Positions 56,570 through 64,000 of a DNA stretch of 64,000 bases are shown here, piece by piece (the stretch's first letter is position 1; each line of letters begins with the position of its first letter). The notes beneath the pieces were generated by a model. The model searched no databases. It saw nothing but the letters and a program-made list of their open reading frames with translations, and was not told the DNA's origin. A program made the position numbers and the translations under genes. The DNA comes from an uncultured Thermoanaerobaculia bacterium (lineage in GTDB: Bacteria > Acidobacteriota > Thermoanaerobaculia > Multivoradales > Multivoraceae). Location: positions 62,001 through 126,000 of the forward strand of contig CATOTG010000001.1 of assembly GCA_951813015.1 (NCBI GenBank), given 5' to 3'.

Positions 56570-57403
56570 TCAGAAGACGATCAGCAGCATTGCTCCCAAC
56601 ACCAGCCGGTAGGCGACGAAGACCTGCAGGCTCCGGCGCCGGACCCAGCCGAGCAGGAAACCGATCACCAGGTAGCCGACGACCGACGACAGCCCGACGA
56701 CCAGGAGCATCGCCGGCAGTTGCGAAACCGGCAACGCCCCGCTCAACAGATCGAGCGTGTTCTTGCCGACAACGAAGATACCGGCCGGGATCGCCATCAG
56801 GAAGGCGAAACGCGCCGACGACTCGCGGTCGAAGCCCAGCAGCCGGCCGGCGGTGATCGTGACGCCGGCGCGCGAAGCGCCCGGGACGAGCGCGGTGGCC
56901 TGCGCCACGCCGAACAGCAGCGCGTGCCACCAGGCGATCCCGTCGACCTTGCGTTCCTGCTTTCCCCAACGGTCGGCAACCCCAAGCAGCAAACCGAAAC
57001 CGATCGTCGCCCAGGCGATCACGCCCGGAGTGCGGGCGTCGCCCGCGATCCAGCCCTCGGCAAGGATGCCGAACACCAGCACCGGCACGGACGCCAGCGC
57101 CAGCAGCGGGATCATCCGCCGCTTTGCCCGGGCGCCGGCAGCGTCGCCGCCGCGGCGGCGAAGGGCCCGGACGAAGCCCGCGAGGTCATTGCGGAAGTAG
57201 GCGACGACGGCGAGCAGCGTTCCCGTGTTGGCGGCCACGTCGACCGGCAAACCCTGGTCCGCCCAGCCGAACAGCCGCGGCAGCAGGATGAGGTGCGCCG
57301 TTGAACTGATCGGCAGGTACTCGGTCAGCCCCTGCACCAGAGCCACGAGAATCAACTGCAGCGGCTGCACCAGACGAGGATAGCGAAGCGGCGGGACACG
57401 CAC
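56570..57403 (-). CDS. uppP: Undecaprenyl-diphosphatase (BacA/UppP)
   Basis: A 277-residue polytopic membrane enzyme that recycles undecaprenyl pyrophosphate for peptidoglycan synthesis; overexpression gives bacitracin tolerance. QGLTEYLPISSTAHLIL near residue 24 is the conserved (E/Q)xxxE-type motif with active-site Glu 28; PGASRAGVTITAGRLLG near 176 is the PGxSRSG-type motif with the catalytic Ser and Arg. Eight helices are predicted. The usual His after the first motif (in VDVAxHxGTL) is replaced by VDVAANTGTL, a variation seen in part of the family. It converges with leuB and is divergent from the FKBP gene. Confidence 0.92.
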   Translation of the reverse strand: MRVPPLRYPRLVQPLQLILVALVQGLTEYLPISSTAHLILLPRLFGWADQGLPVDVAANTGTLLAVVAYFRNDLAGFVRALRRRGGDAAGARAKRRMIPLLALASVPVLVFGILAEGWIAGDARTPGVIAWATIGFGLLLGVADRWGKQERKVDGIAWWHALLFGVAQATALVPGASRAGVTITAGRLLGFDRESSARFAFLMAIPAGIFVVGKNTLDLLSGALPVSQLPAMLLVVGLSSVVGYLVIGFLLGWVRRRSLQVFVAYRLVLGAMLLIVF

Positions 57404-57429
57404 GCTCGATGCAGATACGATGCGCTGCC

Positions 57430-58158
57430 ATGAACAAGCCCCACCGCCACATCAGCTTGATCGCCGTGATCCTTGCCGTACTCGCGGCGACCCCTGCCTG
57501 CGCCCAGGAAGAGGCCAACGCCGCAGACGACGAGGCGCCGCCGCTCGCGGAGACCTGGGACGAGAAGGCCTCCTATGCGCTTGGCCTGAACATCGGCAGC
57601 AACCTGGAGGCGGACGACCTGACGCTCGATCTCGAACTGCTGCTACGCGGCTTCAACGACGGTCTGGAAGGCGCCGAGGCCCTGGATTCCGAGGTGATCG
57701 ACACCGTGCTCCATGAGCTGAACGCGAAGATGCAGGCACACGCGGACCGCGAACGGCAGGCAACCCTGCTGGAGAACACGGCTCGCAGCGCGGCCTTTCT
57801 GGCCGCGAAGGCGGCGGAGGACGGCGTCGTGAAGACGGACTCCGGGCTTCTCTACCGCGAGATCCGCGCCGGCACGGGCGACAGCCCCACCGCCGATCAG
57901 GCGGTCACGGTTCACTACCGCGGAACCCTGATCGACGGCACGGAGTTCGACAGCAGCTACGAACGCGGCCAGCCCGCGACCTTCCCCGTCGGCGGCGTCA
58001 TATCCGGCTGGACCGAGGCACTGCAGTTGATGAAGCCGGGCGCCATGTGGAAGCTCTTCATCCCCGCCGATCTCGGTTACGGCAAGAACGGGTCACCACC
58101 GACCATCCCGCCGGGCGCCGCTTTGATCTTCGATGTCGAGCTGCTGGAAGTGAACTAG
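57430..58158 (+). CDS. Secreted FKBP-type peptidyl-prolyl isomerase
   Basis: A 242-residue periplasmic isomerase: signal peptide (residues 1-26), an FKBP_N-like helical dimerisation domain (about 40-135; KASYALGLNIGSNLEADDLT), and a C-terminal FKBP domain (about 140-242) with GTLIDGTEFDSSYERGQPAT, FPVGGVISGWTEALQLMKPG and KLFIPADLGYG, keeping the Asp, Phe and Tyr residues of the active pocket. This is the FkpA/Mip plan: chaperone arms plus a proline isomerase. The start at 57430 (MNKPHRHIS) was chosen because the signal peptide begins there; an ATG 7 codons upstream is possible. No operon partner. Confidence 0.9.
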   Translation: MNKPHRHISLIAVILAVLAATPACAQEEANAADDEAPPLAETWDEKASYALGLNIGSNLEADDLTLDLELLLRGFNDGLEGAEALDSEVIDTVLHELNAKMQAHADRERQATLLENTARSAAFLAAKAAEDGVVKTDSGLLYREIRAGTGDSPTADQAVTVHYRGTLIDGTEFDSSYERGQPATFPVGGVISGWTEALQLMKPGAMWKLFIPADLGYGKNGSPPTIPPGAALIFDVELLEVN

Positions 58159-58191
58159 CGCGGCAGGGCTCCGGATGCCGGCGCACCCGGT

Positions 58192-58911
58192 TCAGTCGGT
58201 GTCGAGGGTAAAGCGGTAGCCGACGCCGCGGACGGTGTGGAAGTGGCGCGGGCGCTCGGGGTCGGGTTCGAACCGTTTGCGCAGCCTGAGGACGAAGTTG
58301 TCGATCGTTCGCGACGAGGGGAACGCCTCGTAGCCCCAGACACGGTCCAGGATGTCCTCGCGCGAGACGACCTCGCCCTCCTGCTCCGCCAGGGCCTTGA
58401 GGATCATCGCCTCCTTCTGGGTCAACTGCTGGTTCTTCCCGTCCCACGAGGCGCCCGCGAAGGCCGTGAAGTCGAAGTGGTTGCCGCCGAACCGGACCAC
58501 ATCCGGCGCCGTTTCCACCGCCCGCCAGGATCGCCGACGCAGGATGGCCTGCACCCGCAGCAGCAGCTCGGTCAGGTGGAACGGTTTGGCGAGATAGTCG
58601 TCGCCGCCGGCTTCCAGGCCGCGAATGCGATCGTCCACGCCGGCCTTGGCGGTCAGGAAGAGCACCGGCGTATCGACGCCGCTTCGTCTCGCCTCCTCGC
58701 ACAGGGTGAAGCCGTCCACCCCGGGCAGCATCACGTCGAGGATCACGAGCTGGTAGCGCGGATCCCGGATTCGTTCCAGAGCCGCCTCGCCGTCGCCGAT
58801 CCAGTCGACCTCGAGGCCTTCCGCTTCCAGGTTGAAACGGATGCCCGCGGCCAGATTCTCCTCGTCCTCGATGAGGAGCACCCGGGCCGCCTGCTCGGCT
58901 GCAGCCTTCAC
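58192..58911 (-). CDS. OmpR/PhoB-family response regulator
   Basis: A 239-residue two-domain regulator. The receiver domain has the acidic pair near residues 15-17 (LLIEDEEN), the phospho-acceptor Asp at 59 (LVILDVMLPG), Thr (FLTAKAG) and Lys (YLAKPF). The C-terminal winged-helix domain runs from about 140 to 237 (LTQKEAMILKALAEQEGEVV, DNFVLRLRKRFEPDP, RGVGYRF). It is phosphorylated by the kinase that follows upstream in the DNA (4-base ATGA overlap, kinase upstream in transcription), and would bind direct repeats at target promoters. The stimulus is unknown. It converges with the FKBP gene, 33 bases away. Confidence 0.92.
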   Translation of the reverse strand: MKAAAEQAARVLLIEDEENLAAGIRFNLEAEGLEVDWIGDGEAALERIRDPRYQLVILDVMLPGVDGFTLCEEARRSGVDTPVLFLTAKAGVDDRIRGLEAGGDDYLAKPFHLTELLLRVQAILRRRSWRAVETAPDVVRFGGNHFDFTAFAGASWDGKNQQLTQKEAMILKALAEQEGEVVSREDILDRVWGYEAFPSSRTIDNFVLRLRKRFEPDPERPRHFHTVRGVGYRFTLDTD

Positions 58912-60050
58912 GACGCCGGCTCCACGGCCGGCTCTGCGGCCGGCCAGGTGACGCGAAAGACGGCGCCGCGGCCCGGTCCCTCGCTGCTCGCCTCGACCGC
59001 TCCGCCTTCCAGGGTGACGAAGCCGCGCACGAGATAGAGACCCAGACCGCTGCCCTGCTTGCTGCGCCGCAACTCGCTGCCGGGCCGGTAGAACTTCTCG
59101 AACAGGCGGCGGCCCTCGGAAGGCTCGAAGCCGACTCCGTCGTCGAGAACCTGGAGCTCGACGGCCGAACCGAGGCGTCTCGCCGTGACCTGGACGCGGC
59201 TGCCGGCCGTCTGCGCCGACTCGAGCGCGTTGCCGATCAGGTTCCGGAGCACCGTGCCCAGGCCAACCGGGTCGGCCTGCAGCCCGAGCCCGGGCGCCAC
59301 CCGGACATCGATATCGACCCCCTCCGCGCCGCGCGCGCGGTGACCCAGTTCGGCGAACGCCAGCGACACCGCCTCCGAAAGATCGACCGGCGCCCGGCGC
59401 GGCGCCGCCCGCCGCTCCTCCAGGCGCGTCGTCTCCAGCAGGTTGCCAACCAGGCGCTCCAGCCGACGCAGGTCTTCCAGATTCCGTTCGAGCAAGCCGC
59501 GGCGATCAGCCGCCGCCAGGTCGCGCAGCAACAGGGTCTCGGTCACCAGGCGCAGACTCGTCAGCGGGCTGCGCAGTTCGTGGGACACGGCGGCCAGGAA
59601 GTTCTGCTGACGGTTGAGCAGGTCCGCCTCCCGGCGCAGCACCCGCCACAATACGAGGATCCCTCCGCCGAGGACGACCAGAAAGAACGCGCCCTCCCAG
59701 CGGTACTGGCTCAGATGGCTCCGGCGCTCGATCTCGATCGCCTGCAGGGACTCGGGCCTGAGCCGCGCGCCTTCGGCATCGATCAGCAGGTCCGGGTAGA
59801 ACGCCCGCAGTTCATCGAGCGGCTGACCGGCTCGAAGCGCCGCTCCGGCCGCGTCGCGGTCGACCTCCAGACGCGCCACCCGATCGTCGGCAATGCGGCC
59901 GGCAATCTGCGCCTGGTCCACCAACCACCAGACAACCTGGACCGCGGTGATCGCAAGCAGCAGCAGGAAGCCGACCTGCAGCCGCCGCACGCGCAGGCTC
60001 GCCGCCGACGAGGAGGCGTTGGGTCCGAACCGGGTGACTCGTTTCCGCAT
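58908..60050 (-). CDS. Sensor histidine kinase (HisKA/HATPase)
   Basis: A 380-residue membrane kinase. TM1 is near 25-46 and TM2 near 118-136, bracketing a short extracytoplasmic sensor of about 70 residues. The H-box SHELRSPLTSLRLVTETL has its phospho-accepting His near residue 156; N-box LRNLIGNALESAQ near 268, G1 LDDGVGFEP and G2 GSGLGLYLVRGFV follow. It autophosphorylates and passes the phosphate to the overlapping response regulator. No HAMP domain is visible between TM2 and the H-box. The arrangement (kinase first, overlap ATGA) is a simple two-gene operon. Confidence 0.92.
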   Translation of the reverse strand: MRKRVTRFGPNASSSAASLRVRRLQVGFLLLLAITAVQVVWWLVDQAQIAGRIADDRVARLEVDRDAAGAALRAGQPLDELRAFYPDLLIDAEGARLRPESLQAIEIERRSHLSQYRWEGAFFLVVLGGGILVLWRVLRREADLLNRQQNFLAAVSHELRSPLTSLRLVTETLLLRDLAAADRRGLLERNLEDLRRLERLVGNLLETTRLEERRAAPRRAPVDLSEAVSLAFAELGHRARGAEGVDIDVRVAPGLGLQADPVGLGTVLRNLIGNALESAQTAGSRVQVTARRLGSAVELQVLDDGVGFEPSEGRRLFEKFYRPGSELRRSKQGSGLGLYLVRGFVTLEGGAVEASSEGPGRGAVFRVTWPAAEPAVEPAS

Positions 60051-60059
60051 CGGGACCGT

Positions 60060-60167
60060 ATTCTGCTACGAAGACGCGGGGATCCTGAGCGGCCGCGCCG
60101 TGTGCCAGGGCTGCCCAGGCGGTTCCGTCCGGCATTCTGCTGCGAAGACGCGTGAATCCTGAGCGGG
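60060..60167 (+). repeat. 74-bp-period direct repeat upstream of the hydrolase
   Basis: ATTCTGCTACGAAGACGCGG at 60060 recurs as ATTCTGCTGCGAAGACGCGT at 60134 (period 74); both continue ATCCTGAGCGG. It lies in the 136-base divergent interval between the kinase and hydrolase genes, so it may duplicate promoter-region sequence. Confidence 0.85.
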
Positions 60168-60186
60168 CTGCTGCTAGGTTCCGCCG

Positions 60187-61047
60187 ATGCCTGAGCCGGT
60201 TTCCGTGCGGCGCGTAGCGTCCACCGACGGCGTGGAGCTCGCCGTGTACGACTACGGCGGCGACGGCCCGACTCTGCTCGTCGCCCATGCAACCGGCTTC
60301 CATGGCCGGGTGTACGACCCGATGCTCGACCACCTCGACGGCTTTCGCCGCATCAGCGTCGATCTCCGGGGCCACGGCGACGCGACCGTCCCGGACGGGC
60401 TGGACTACAGCTGGGAGAGCTGCACCGACGACCTGCTGGCGGTCATCGACACCCTGGCGCCGGATGCCCGGGAACCGCTGTTCGGTTTCGGCCACTCGAT
60501 GGGGGCCGCCGCGCTGCTGATGGCCGAGCCGCGGCGGCCGGGTCTCTTCGCCGGCCTGGTCTGCTACGAGCCGGTGATCTACCCGCCCGGCGTGACCGAC
60601 GAGGGCGTGCGCATCGACGTCTGGGTCGAACGGACCAGGCGCCGTCGCCGCCGTTTCGATTCGTTCGCGGCCGCGGTCGCCAACTACGCGTCGAAGATGC
60701 CCTACTCGCTGCTTGACCCGGCAGCCCTGGATGCCTACGTCCGCCACGGCTTCGCCGAACGGTCGGACGGCGCGGTCGAAATCAAGTGCCGGCCGGACGT
60801 GGAAGCCCGCCTCTACCTGATGGGCCCCCGCCATCGCTGCTGGGACACCCTGAGCGAAGTTCGCTGCCCGGTCGCGCTGATGCGCGGCGCGGTCCTCACT
60901 CCCGGGCCCGCCTACTGGGCCGAGGCGATCGTGGGTGAACTGCCGAACGTCGACTTCCTGCGGGTGGAGGACCTCGGCCACCTCGGGCCGCTGGAGAATC
61001 CGAAGCGCCTGGCGGAACTGACGGCCGCGGCGCTCGCTCGACGCTGA
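60187..61047 (+). CDS. Alpha/beta-fold hydrolase
   Basis: A 286-residue alpha/beta hydrolase. HATGFHGRVYDPML near residue 34 supplies the oxyanion-hole region; DLRGHGDAT near 58; the nucleophile elbow GFGHSMGAAAL has Ser near 103; VALMRGAVLTPGP near 230 precedes the third strand; the catalytic His is in VEDLGHLGPLENP near 265. This fits lipase/esterase or haloperoxidase-like enzymes acting on small esters; the substrate is unknown. No signal peptide. It is divergent from the kinase gene and convergent with the sulfatase gene. The 199 bases after it (61048-61246) hold nothing recognised. Confidence 0.88.
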   Translation: MPEPVSVRRVASTDGVELAVYDYGGDGPTLLVAHATGFHGRVYDPMLDHLDGFRRISVDLRGHGDATVPDGLDYSWESCTDDLLAVIDTLAPDAREPLFGFGHSMGAAALLMAEPRRPGLFAGLVCYEPVIYPPGVTDEGVRIDVWVERTRRRRRRFDSFAAAVANYASKMPYSLLDPAALDAYVRHGFAERSDGAVEIKCRPDVEARLYLMGPRHRCWDTLSEVRCPVALMRGAVLTPGPAYWAEAIVGELPNVDFLRVEDLGHLGPLENPKRLAELTAAALARR

Positions 61048-61246
61048 CGACGGACACCTGCTCTTGAGGCACACCGTCGGCAAACCGTAGCGGCGCGGCC
61101 ACGGCGAGGGCCAGCGACGCTCGCGCGGCGCAGCCCCGGCGGACCCCGCGATCGAGCCCCGCGACGACGACGGCGATCGGCGCCGAGATGAACCGCATCG
61201 ACATCGCGATGCGGGAGAACCGAATCACGCAGGGCGCGCGCCGGAC

Positions 61247-63886
61247 TCAACGCTGCAGCAACTCCTGCCCGCGCGCCAGCGCCTGACGTTCCTCGCCGCG
61301 GCGGCCGAGCCGGTTCAGGATGTCGGCGAGCACGAAATAGCCGAGCGCGCCGTCCTCGCCGGTCGGTTCGAGGTCCAGACCCCGGCGGACGATGTCCTCG
61401 GCCTCCCGCAGCCCGGATCCCGTGTCCATCAGTGCCTTGGCCAGATGGAAGTAGCCGCGCGCGAAGTCCGGCGCCGCGGCGACGGCGTCCCGGTAGGCTT
61501 CGATCTCGTCGCGGGGCCGGCCCAGCCGGCCGAAAAGACGGCCGAGATTGAAGCGCGGGCGGTGATCGCGCGGCCGCAGTTCCGCCGCCCGCCGGTAGGT
61601 CGCCACCGCCTCGAACGGTCTGCCCGCCTCGTCGAGAAGGACCGCGAGGTTGTAGTGCGCCTCGCCGAGTTCGGGGTTGGTGGCGATCGCCTGCCGGAAC
61701 TTCGCCTCCGCCTCGCCGTGCCTGCCCAACAGCGCCATCACTTCGCCCAGCTTGTTCGTCACCACCGGCGGCGGCTCGCGTCCCTCGGCCGCGGCGGCCA
61801 GCACCTCCTCCGCCCGGCTCAACTCGCCGCGCTCCACGTGGATGCGGGCCAGGGCCATCGTTGCCTTGGAGTCCCGGCCCGCGACCTCGAGCAGGCGCCG
61901 GTAGCCGACGATCGCCTCGTCGACGCGTCCCAGCTCGCGGTAGGCGTTGGCCAACCCGAGCAGGGACTGCCGGTGCTCGGGATCAAGCGCCAGCGCACGC
62001 TGGAAATGCGAAGTCGCCGGTTCCGGGTCGCCGGCAAGAAGCGTGATCGTGCCCAGGAGCTGGTGCGCGTCGAGCAACCCCTCGTCCTCGGCGAGAGCGG
62101 CCCGCAGGTCGTCGGCCGCGGCCTCGTTGTCGCCGCTGCCGAAGGCGCTCTGCGCCCTCATGATCGCGCGGTGGAGGTGGGCCTTCGTCTTCGCGTCGGC
62201 GCGAGGTTCGTCGGTCGCACCCCGCTCGGCGGCGCCGCGGCCGGCCAGATACCCAAGGGCCCGCAACTGCGCCAGCGCCTCCTCGTCCATATCGGGCTCA
62301 GGGTTCGCCTCGGGCGCCGCGCGGTCAAGCTCCGCCGCCAGTTCCAGGGCCTCGGCTCTCAGTTCCCGCGACACATCACGCCGCTCGAGCAGGACGTTCA
62401 CCAGTTCGCCCGGGTCCTCCAGCAGGGCGTAGAGCTCCGGTTCGGGCGTTTCGATGTACTTGTAGTCCGCCGTGCGCAGCGAACGAAGCGGCGCCCAACC
62501 GTAGTGGTCCAGAGCGTAGAACGACTCGGCGTACACGCCGCGACCGGGGTCCGGTTCCTCCAACCCCTGCATCGCCAGGAGCAGACTCCGCCCCTGCACG
62601 GCGCCGGTCCCCGCAAGGTCCAGGAGTTCGGCCAGCGTCGGCGCGATGTCTACGTGGCTCACGGCGCCAGCAACCGCCCGTCCACCTTCCACCCCACCGG
62701 GCAGCCGGACGATCAGGGGCACGTGGACGGTCGAGTCGTAGACGAAAAAGCCGTGGTAGCTCTCGCCGTGATCGCCCAGCCCCTCGCCGTGGTCGGCGGT
62801 CAGCACGACGACCGACTCGTCGAACAACCCGCGTTGCTCGAGCGCGTTCCGGAAGTCGCCGATCAGCGAGTCCGTGTAGGCCACTTCGCCGTCGTACGGC
62901 CGTCCCTCGTACTCCGAACGGAAGGGCTCAGGCGGCTCGTACGGATCGTGCGGATCGAACAGGTGCAGCCACAGGAAGAAGGGCGGCTGCTCCGCCGTGC
63001 CGCCGGCATTGTCGTCGGCCTCGCCGCCGCCGGCGCCGGCGCCGGAAGGGACAGGACGACGGCTTCCGCCATCGCCGCCGCCGACCTGTTCCGCTAGCCG
63101 CTTGAGCGGCGCCGGGTCCGGGCGGCCAGGCCCGGCCTCACCGTCGGGGTCGCCGGAAGGGACGGCTTCGTCGAGCCACTCCAGGGCGTGAGCGATCGTC
63201 TCGGGCCCCGGGCGCTGGACCGAGCCGAGATTCGCGCCGGCCATCGAGTCGAGGTCGAAGTCGTCAACGTAGGTGTCGAAGCCGCGGCCGATCCCCCATC
63301 GACCGTCGAGCACGAAGGCGCTGACGAATCCGCCGGTGCGGTAGCCGGCCGCCTGGAACCGCTCCGCCAGGGTGGTCAGGTCCGCGCCCAGCACGTAGCC
63401 GACGTTCTCCCGCACGCCGTGGGACGGCGGGTAGAGCCCCGTCATGATCGAGCTGTGGGCCGGCAAGGTGAACGGCACCGTCGACGATGCGTTGGCGAAC
63501 CGAACGCCCTCGTCGGCCAGACGGTCGACGTGCGGCGTCTCGACCCGGTCCGAGCCGTAGCTCGAGAGCCGGTCGGCCCGCAGCGTGTCGATCGTGATCA
63601 GGATGACGGGCGGCCGCGCAGTCGAAGCTCCGGCGAGCAGGCGGCCGACATCCGTCTGAACGTCGTCAAGAGCGCCATCTTCACAATGCCCGAGTTCCTC
63701 GAGCGGCGCTATTCGCCCGCGGCCCTCCGGACCCTCTCGGTGTGCGGCAGGCTGTGCGCCGTCCGGCTCAAAGGCGCAGGAGACCAGGCTCAAGCCCAGT
63801 GCCAGTGCCAGCCCAAGGCCCGGCGCCCGCGCAGCCGGCGCCAGAAACGGCCAGCCTCTACAACCAGCGCCGGACGCGCTTCGCAT
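61247..63886 (-). CDS. Sulfatase-like lipoprotein with C-terminal TPR repeats
   Basis: An 879-residue protein. The N-terminus has a hydrophobic signal ending LSLVSC, a lipobox. Residues about 95-520 are an alkaline-phosphatase/sulfatase domain: VILITIDTLRADRLSSYG (metal Asp), then TVPFTLPAHSSIMTG where true sulfatases have CxPxR, so formylglycine cannot form and a Thr takes its place; VVLTADHGEGLGDHGESYHG holds the second metal site. Residues about 590-870 form TPR repeats (SHFQRALALDPEHRQSLLGL, ARGYFHLAKAL). It is better called a sulfatase-superfamily hydrolase or phosphodiesterase than a sulfatase. The start overlaps the neighbouring gene by 29 bases. Confidence 0.85.
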   Translation of the reverse strand: MRSASGAGCRGWPFLAPAARAPGLGLALALGLSLVSCAFEPDGAQPAAHREGPEGRGRIAPLEELGHCEDGALDDVQTDVGRLLAGASTARPPVILITIDTLRADRLSSYGSDRVETPHVDRLADEGVRFANASSTVPFTLPAHSSIMTGLYPPSHGVRENVGYVLGADLTTLAERFQAAGYRTGGFVSAFVLDGRWGIGRGFDTYVDDFDLDSMAGANLGSVQRPGPETIAHALEWLDEAVPSGDPDGEAGPGRPDPAPLKRLAEQVGGGDGGSRRPVPSGAGAGGGEADDNAGGTAEQPPFFLWLHLFDPHDPYEPPEPFRSEYEGRPYDGEVAYTDSLIGDFRNALEQRGLFDESVVVLTADHGEGLGDHGESYHGFFVYDSTVHVPLIVRLPGGVEGGRAVAGAVSHVDIAPTLAELLDLAGTGAVQGRSLLLAMQGLEEPDPGRGVYAESFYALDHYGWAPLRSLRTADYKYIETPEPELYALLEDPGELVNVLLERRDVSRELRAEALELAAELDRAAPEANPEPDMDEEALAQLRALGYLAGRGAAERGATDEPRADAKTKAHLHRAIMRAQSAFGSGDNEAAADDLRAALAEDEGLLDAHQLLGTITLLAGDPEPATSHFQRALALDPEHRQSLLGLANAYRELGRVDEAIVGYRRLLEVAGRDSKATMALARIHVERGELSRAEEVLAAAAEGREPPPVVTNKLGEVMALLGRHGEAEAKFRQAIATNPELGEAHYNLAVLLDEAGRPFEAVATYRRAAELRPRDHRPRFNLGRLFGRLGRPRDEIEAYRDAVAAAPDFARGYFHLAKALMDTGSGLREAEDIVRRGLDLEPTGEDGALGYFVLADILNRLGRRGEERQALARGQELLQR

Positions 63887-64000
63887 GGTCCCGGTACTCG
63901 TCGCCGAACTTGCGCGACAGCGCGAAGGAAAGCGCCAGACTGGCGAGGAGGAGCAGCGGCGGCTCGAAGGCCGTCTTCGCCCGGTCCGCCTGGCCGTTTG
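63858..64000 (-). CDS. Isoprenylcysteine methyltransferase-like protein (C-terminal end only)
   Basis: A partial gene at the window edge; only the last 46 codons are visible. They encode a hydrophobic helix (PPLLLLASLALSFALS) followed by KFGDEYRDHAKRVRRWL and stop. The FGxxYRxYxxRVxRW ending is the usual C-terminus of the ICMT/PEMT-like small membrane methyltransferases. It overlaps the sulfatase start by 29 bases, so the two are probably co-transcribed. Confidence 0.55.
   Translation of the reverse strand, partial: NGQADRAKTAFEPPLLLLASLALSFALSRKFGDEYRDHAKRVRRWL

Noticed and set aside
63000..63170. Another 75-bp-type duplication in the sulfatase gene (CGCCGGAAGGGAC twice)
   Set aside because: The shared word is short (13 bases), the distance is about 110, and the region is Gly/Pro-coding low complexity; chance similarity is likely.

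Overview
The window is a high-GC, densely coded bacterial chromosome segment. The mix of genes points to an uncultured, Acidobacteriota-like bacterium: FG-GAP/ASPIC-UnbV proteins, sulfatase-TPR and TPR lipoproteins, an ImuA/ImuB/DnaE2 mutasome, an ArsS-like radical SAM protein, and many GTG/TTG starts. This assignment is inference from gene content; there is no rRNA in the window to test it.

Layout. 0.1-8.0 kb: an envelope pair, then a minus-strand series with a DUF547 lipoprotein, a membrane glycosyltransferase, a BtuF-like corrinoid-binding protein plus DUF71 ATP pyrophosphatase (a probable B12-salvage pair), and an RND exporter. 8.0-12.4 kb: LLM oxidoreductase, ThuA protein, Fic protein, radical SAM ArsS-like protein. 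12.7-24.1 kb: imuA-imuB and, 5 kb downstream, dnaE2 (frameshifted and carrying an insertion); between them an AAA ATPase, a thioredoxin-like ferredoxin, a VOC protein, an MNT-type nucleotidyltransferase with a coupled 41-codon ORF, and a TPR protein. 24.3-25.4 kb: a Phd/VapC toxin-antitoxin pair. 25.5-29.7 kb: a giant FG-GAP/ASPIC/thioredoxin/TPR gene split by one in-frame TGA. 29.9-35.3 kb: Glu/Leu dehydrogenase, CaCA exchanger, glycine dehydrogenase.

35.3-41.8 kb is an accessory island. It holds three near-identical coiled-coil/PD-(D/E)XK genes, each behind the same 116-bp leader. They are interleaved with one intact VapBC pair, decayed VapBC and nuclease copies, and a truncated DNA methyltransferase. 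A displaced gcvP fragment and a DUF4143-type ATPase follow.

41.8-56.4 kb is branched-chain amino-acid biosynthesis: cimA, a SNF2 helicase, then a plus-strand operon ilvE-ilvB-ilvN-ilvC-leuA-leuC-leuD-leuB. The operon is preceded by a consensus-like promoter, a 57-codon leader peptide with twelve consecutive Leu/Ile/Val codons, and mutually exclusive antiterminator and terminator hairpins, which together look like a peptide-sensing attenuator. ilvD and ilvA are not in the window. 56.5-64 kb: UppP, FKBP isomerase, a two-component system, an alpha/beta hydrolase, a sulfatase-TPR lipoprotein and the end of an ICMT-like gene.

At the DNA level, short direct duplications with a period close to 75 bp recur at unrelated loci inside and between genes. 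There are also dispersed intergenic repeats, small palindromes and displaced gene fragments, so the chromosome appears rich in short local duplication.
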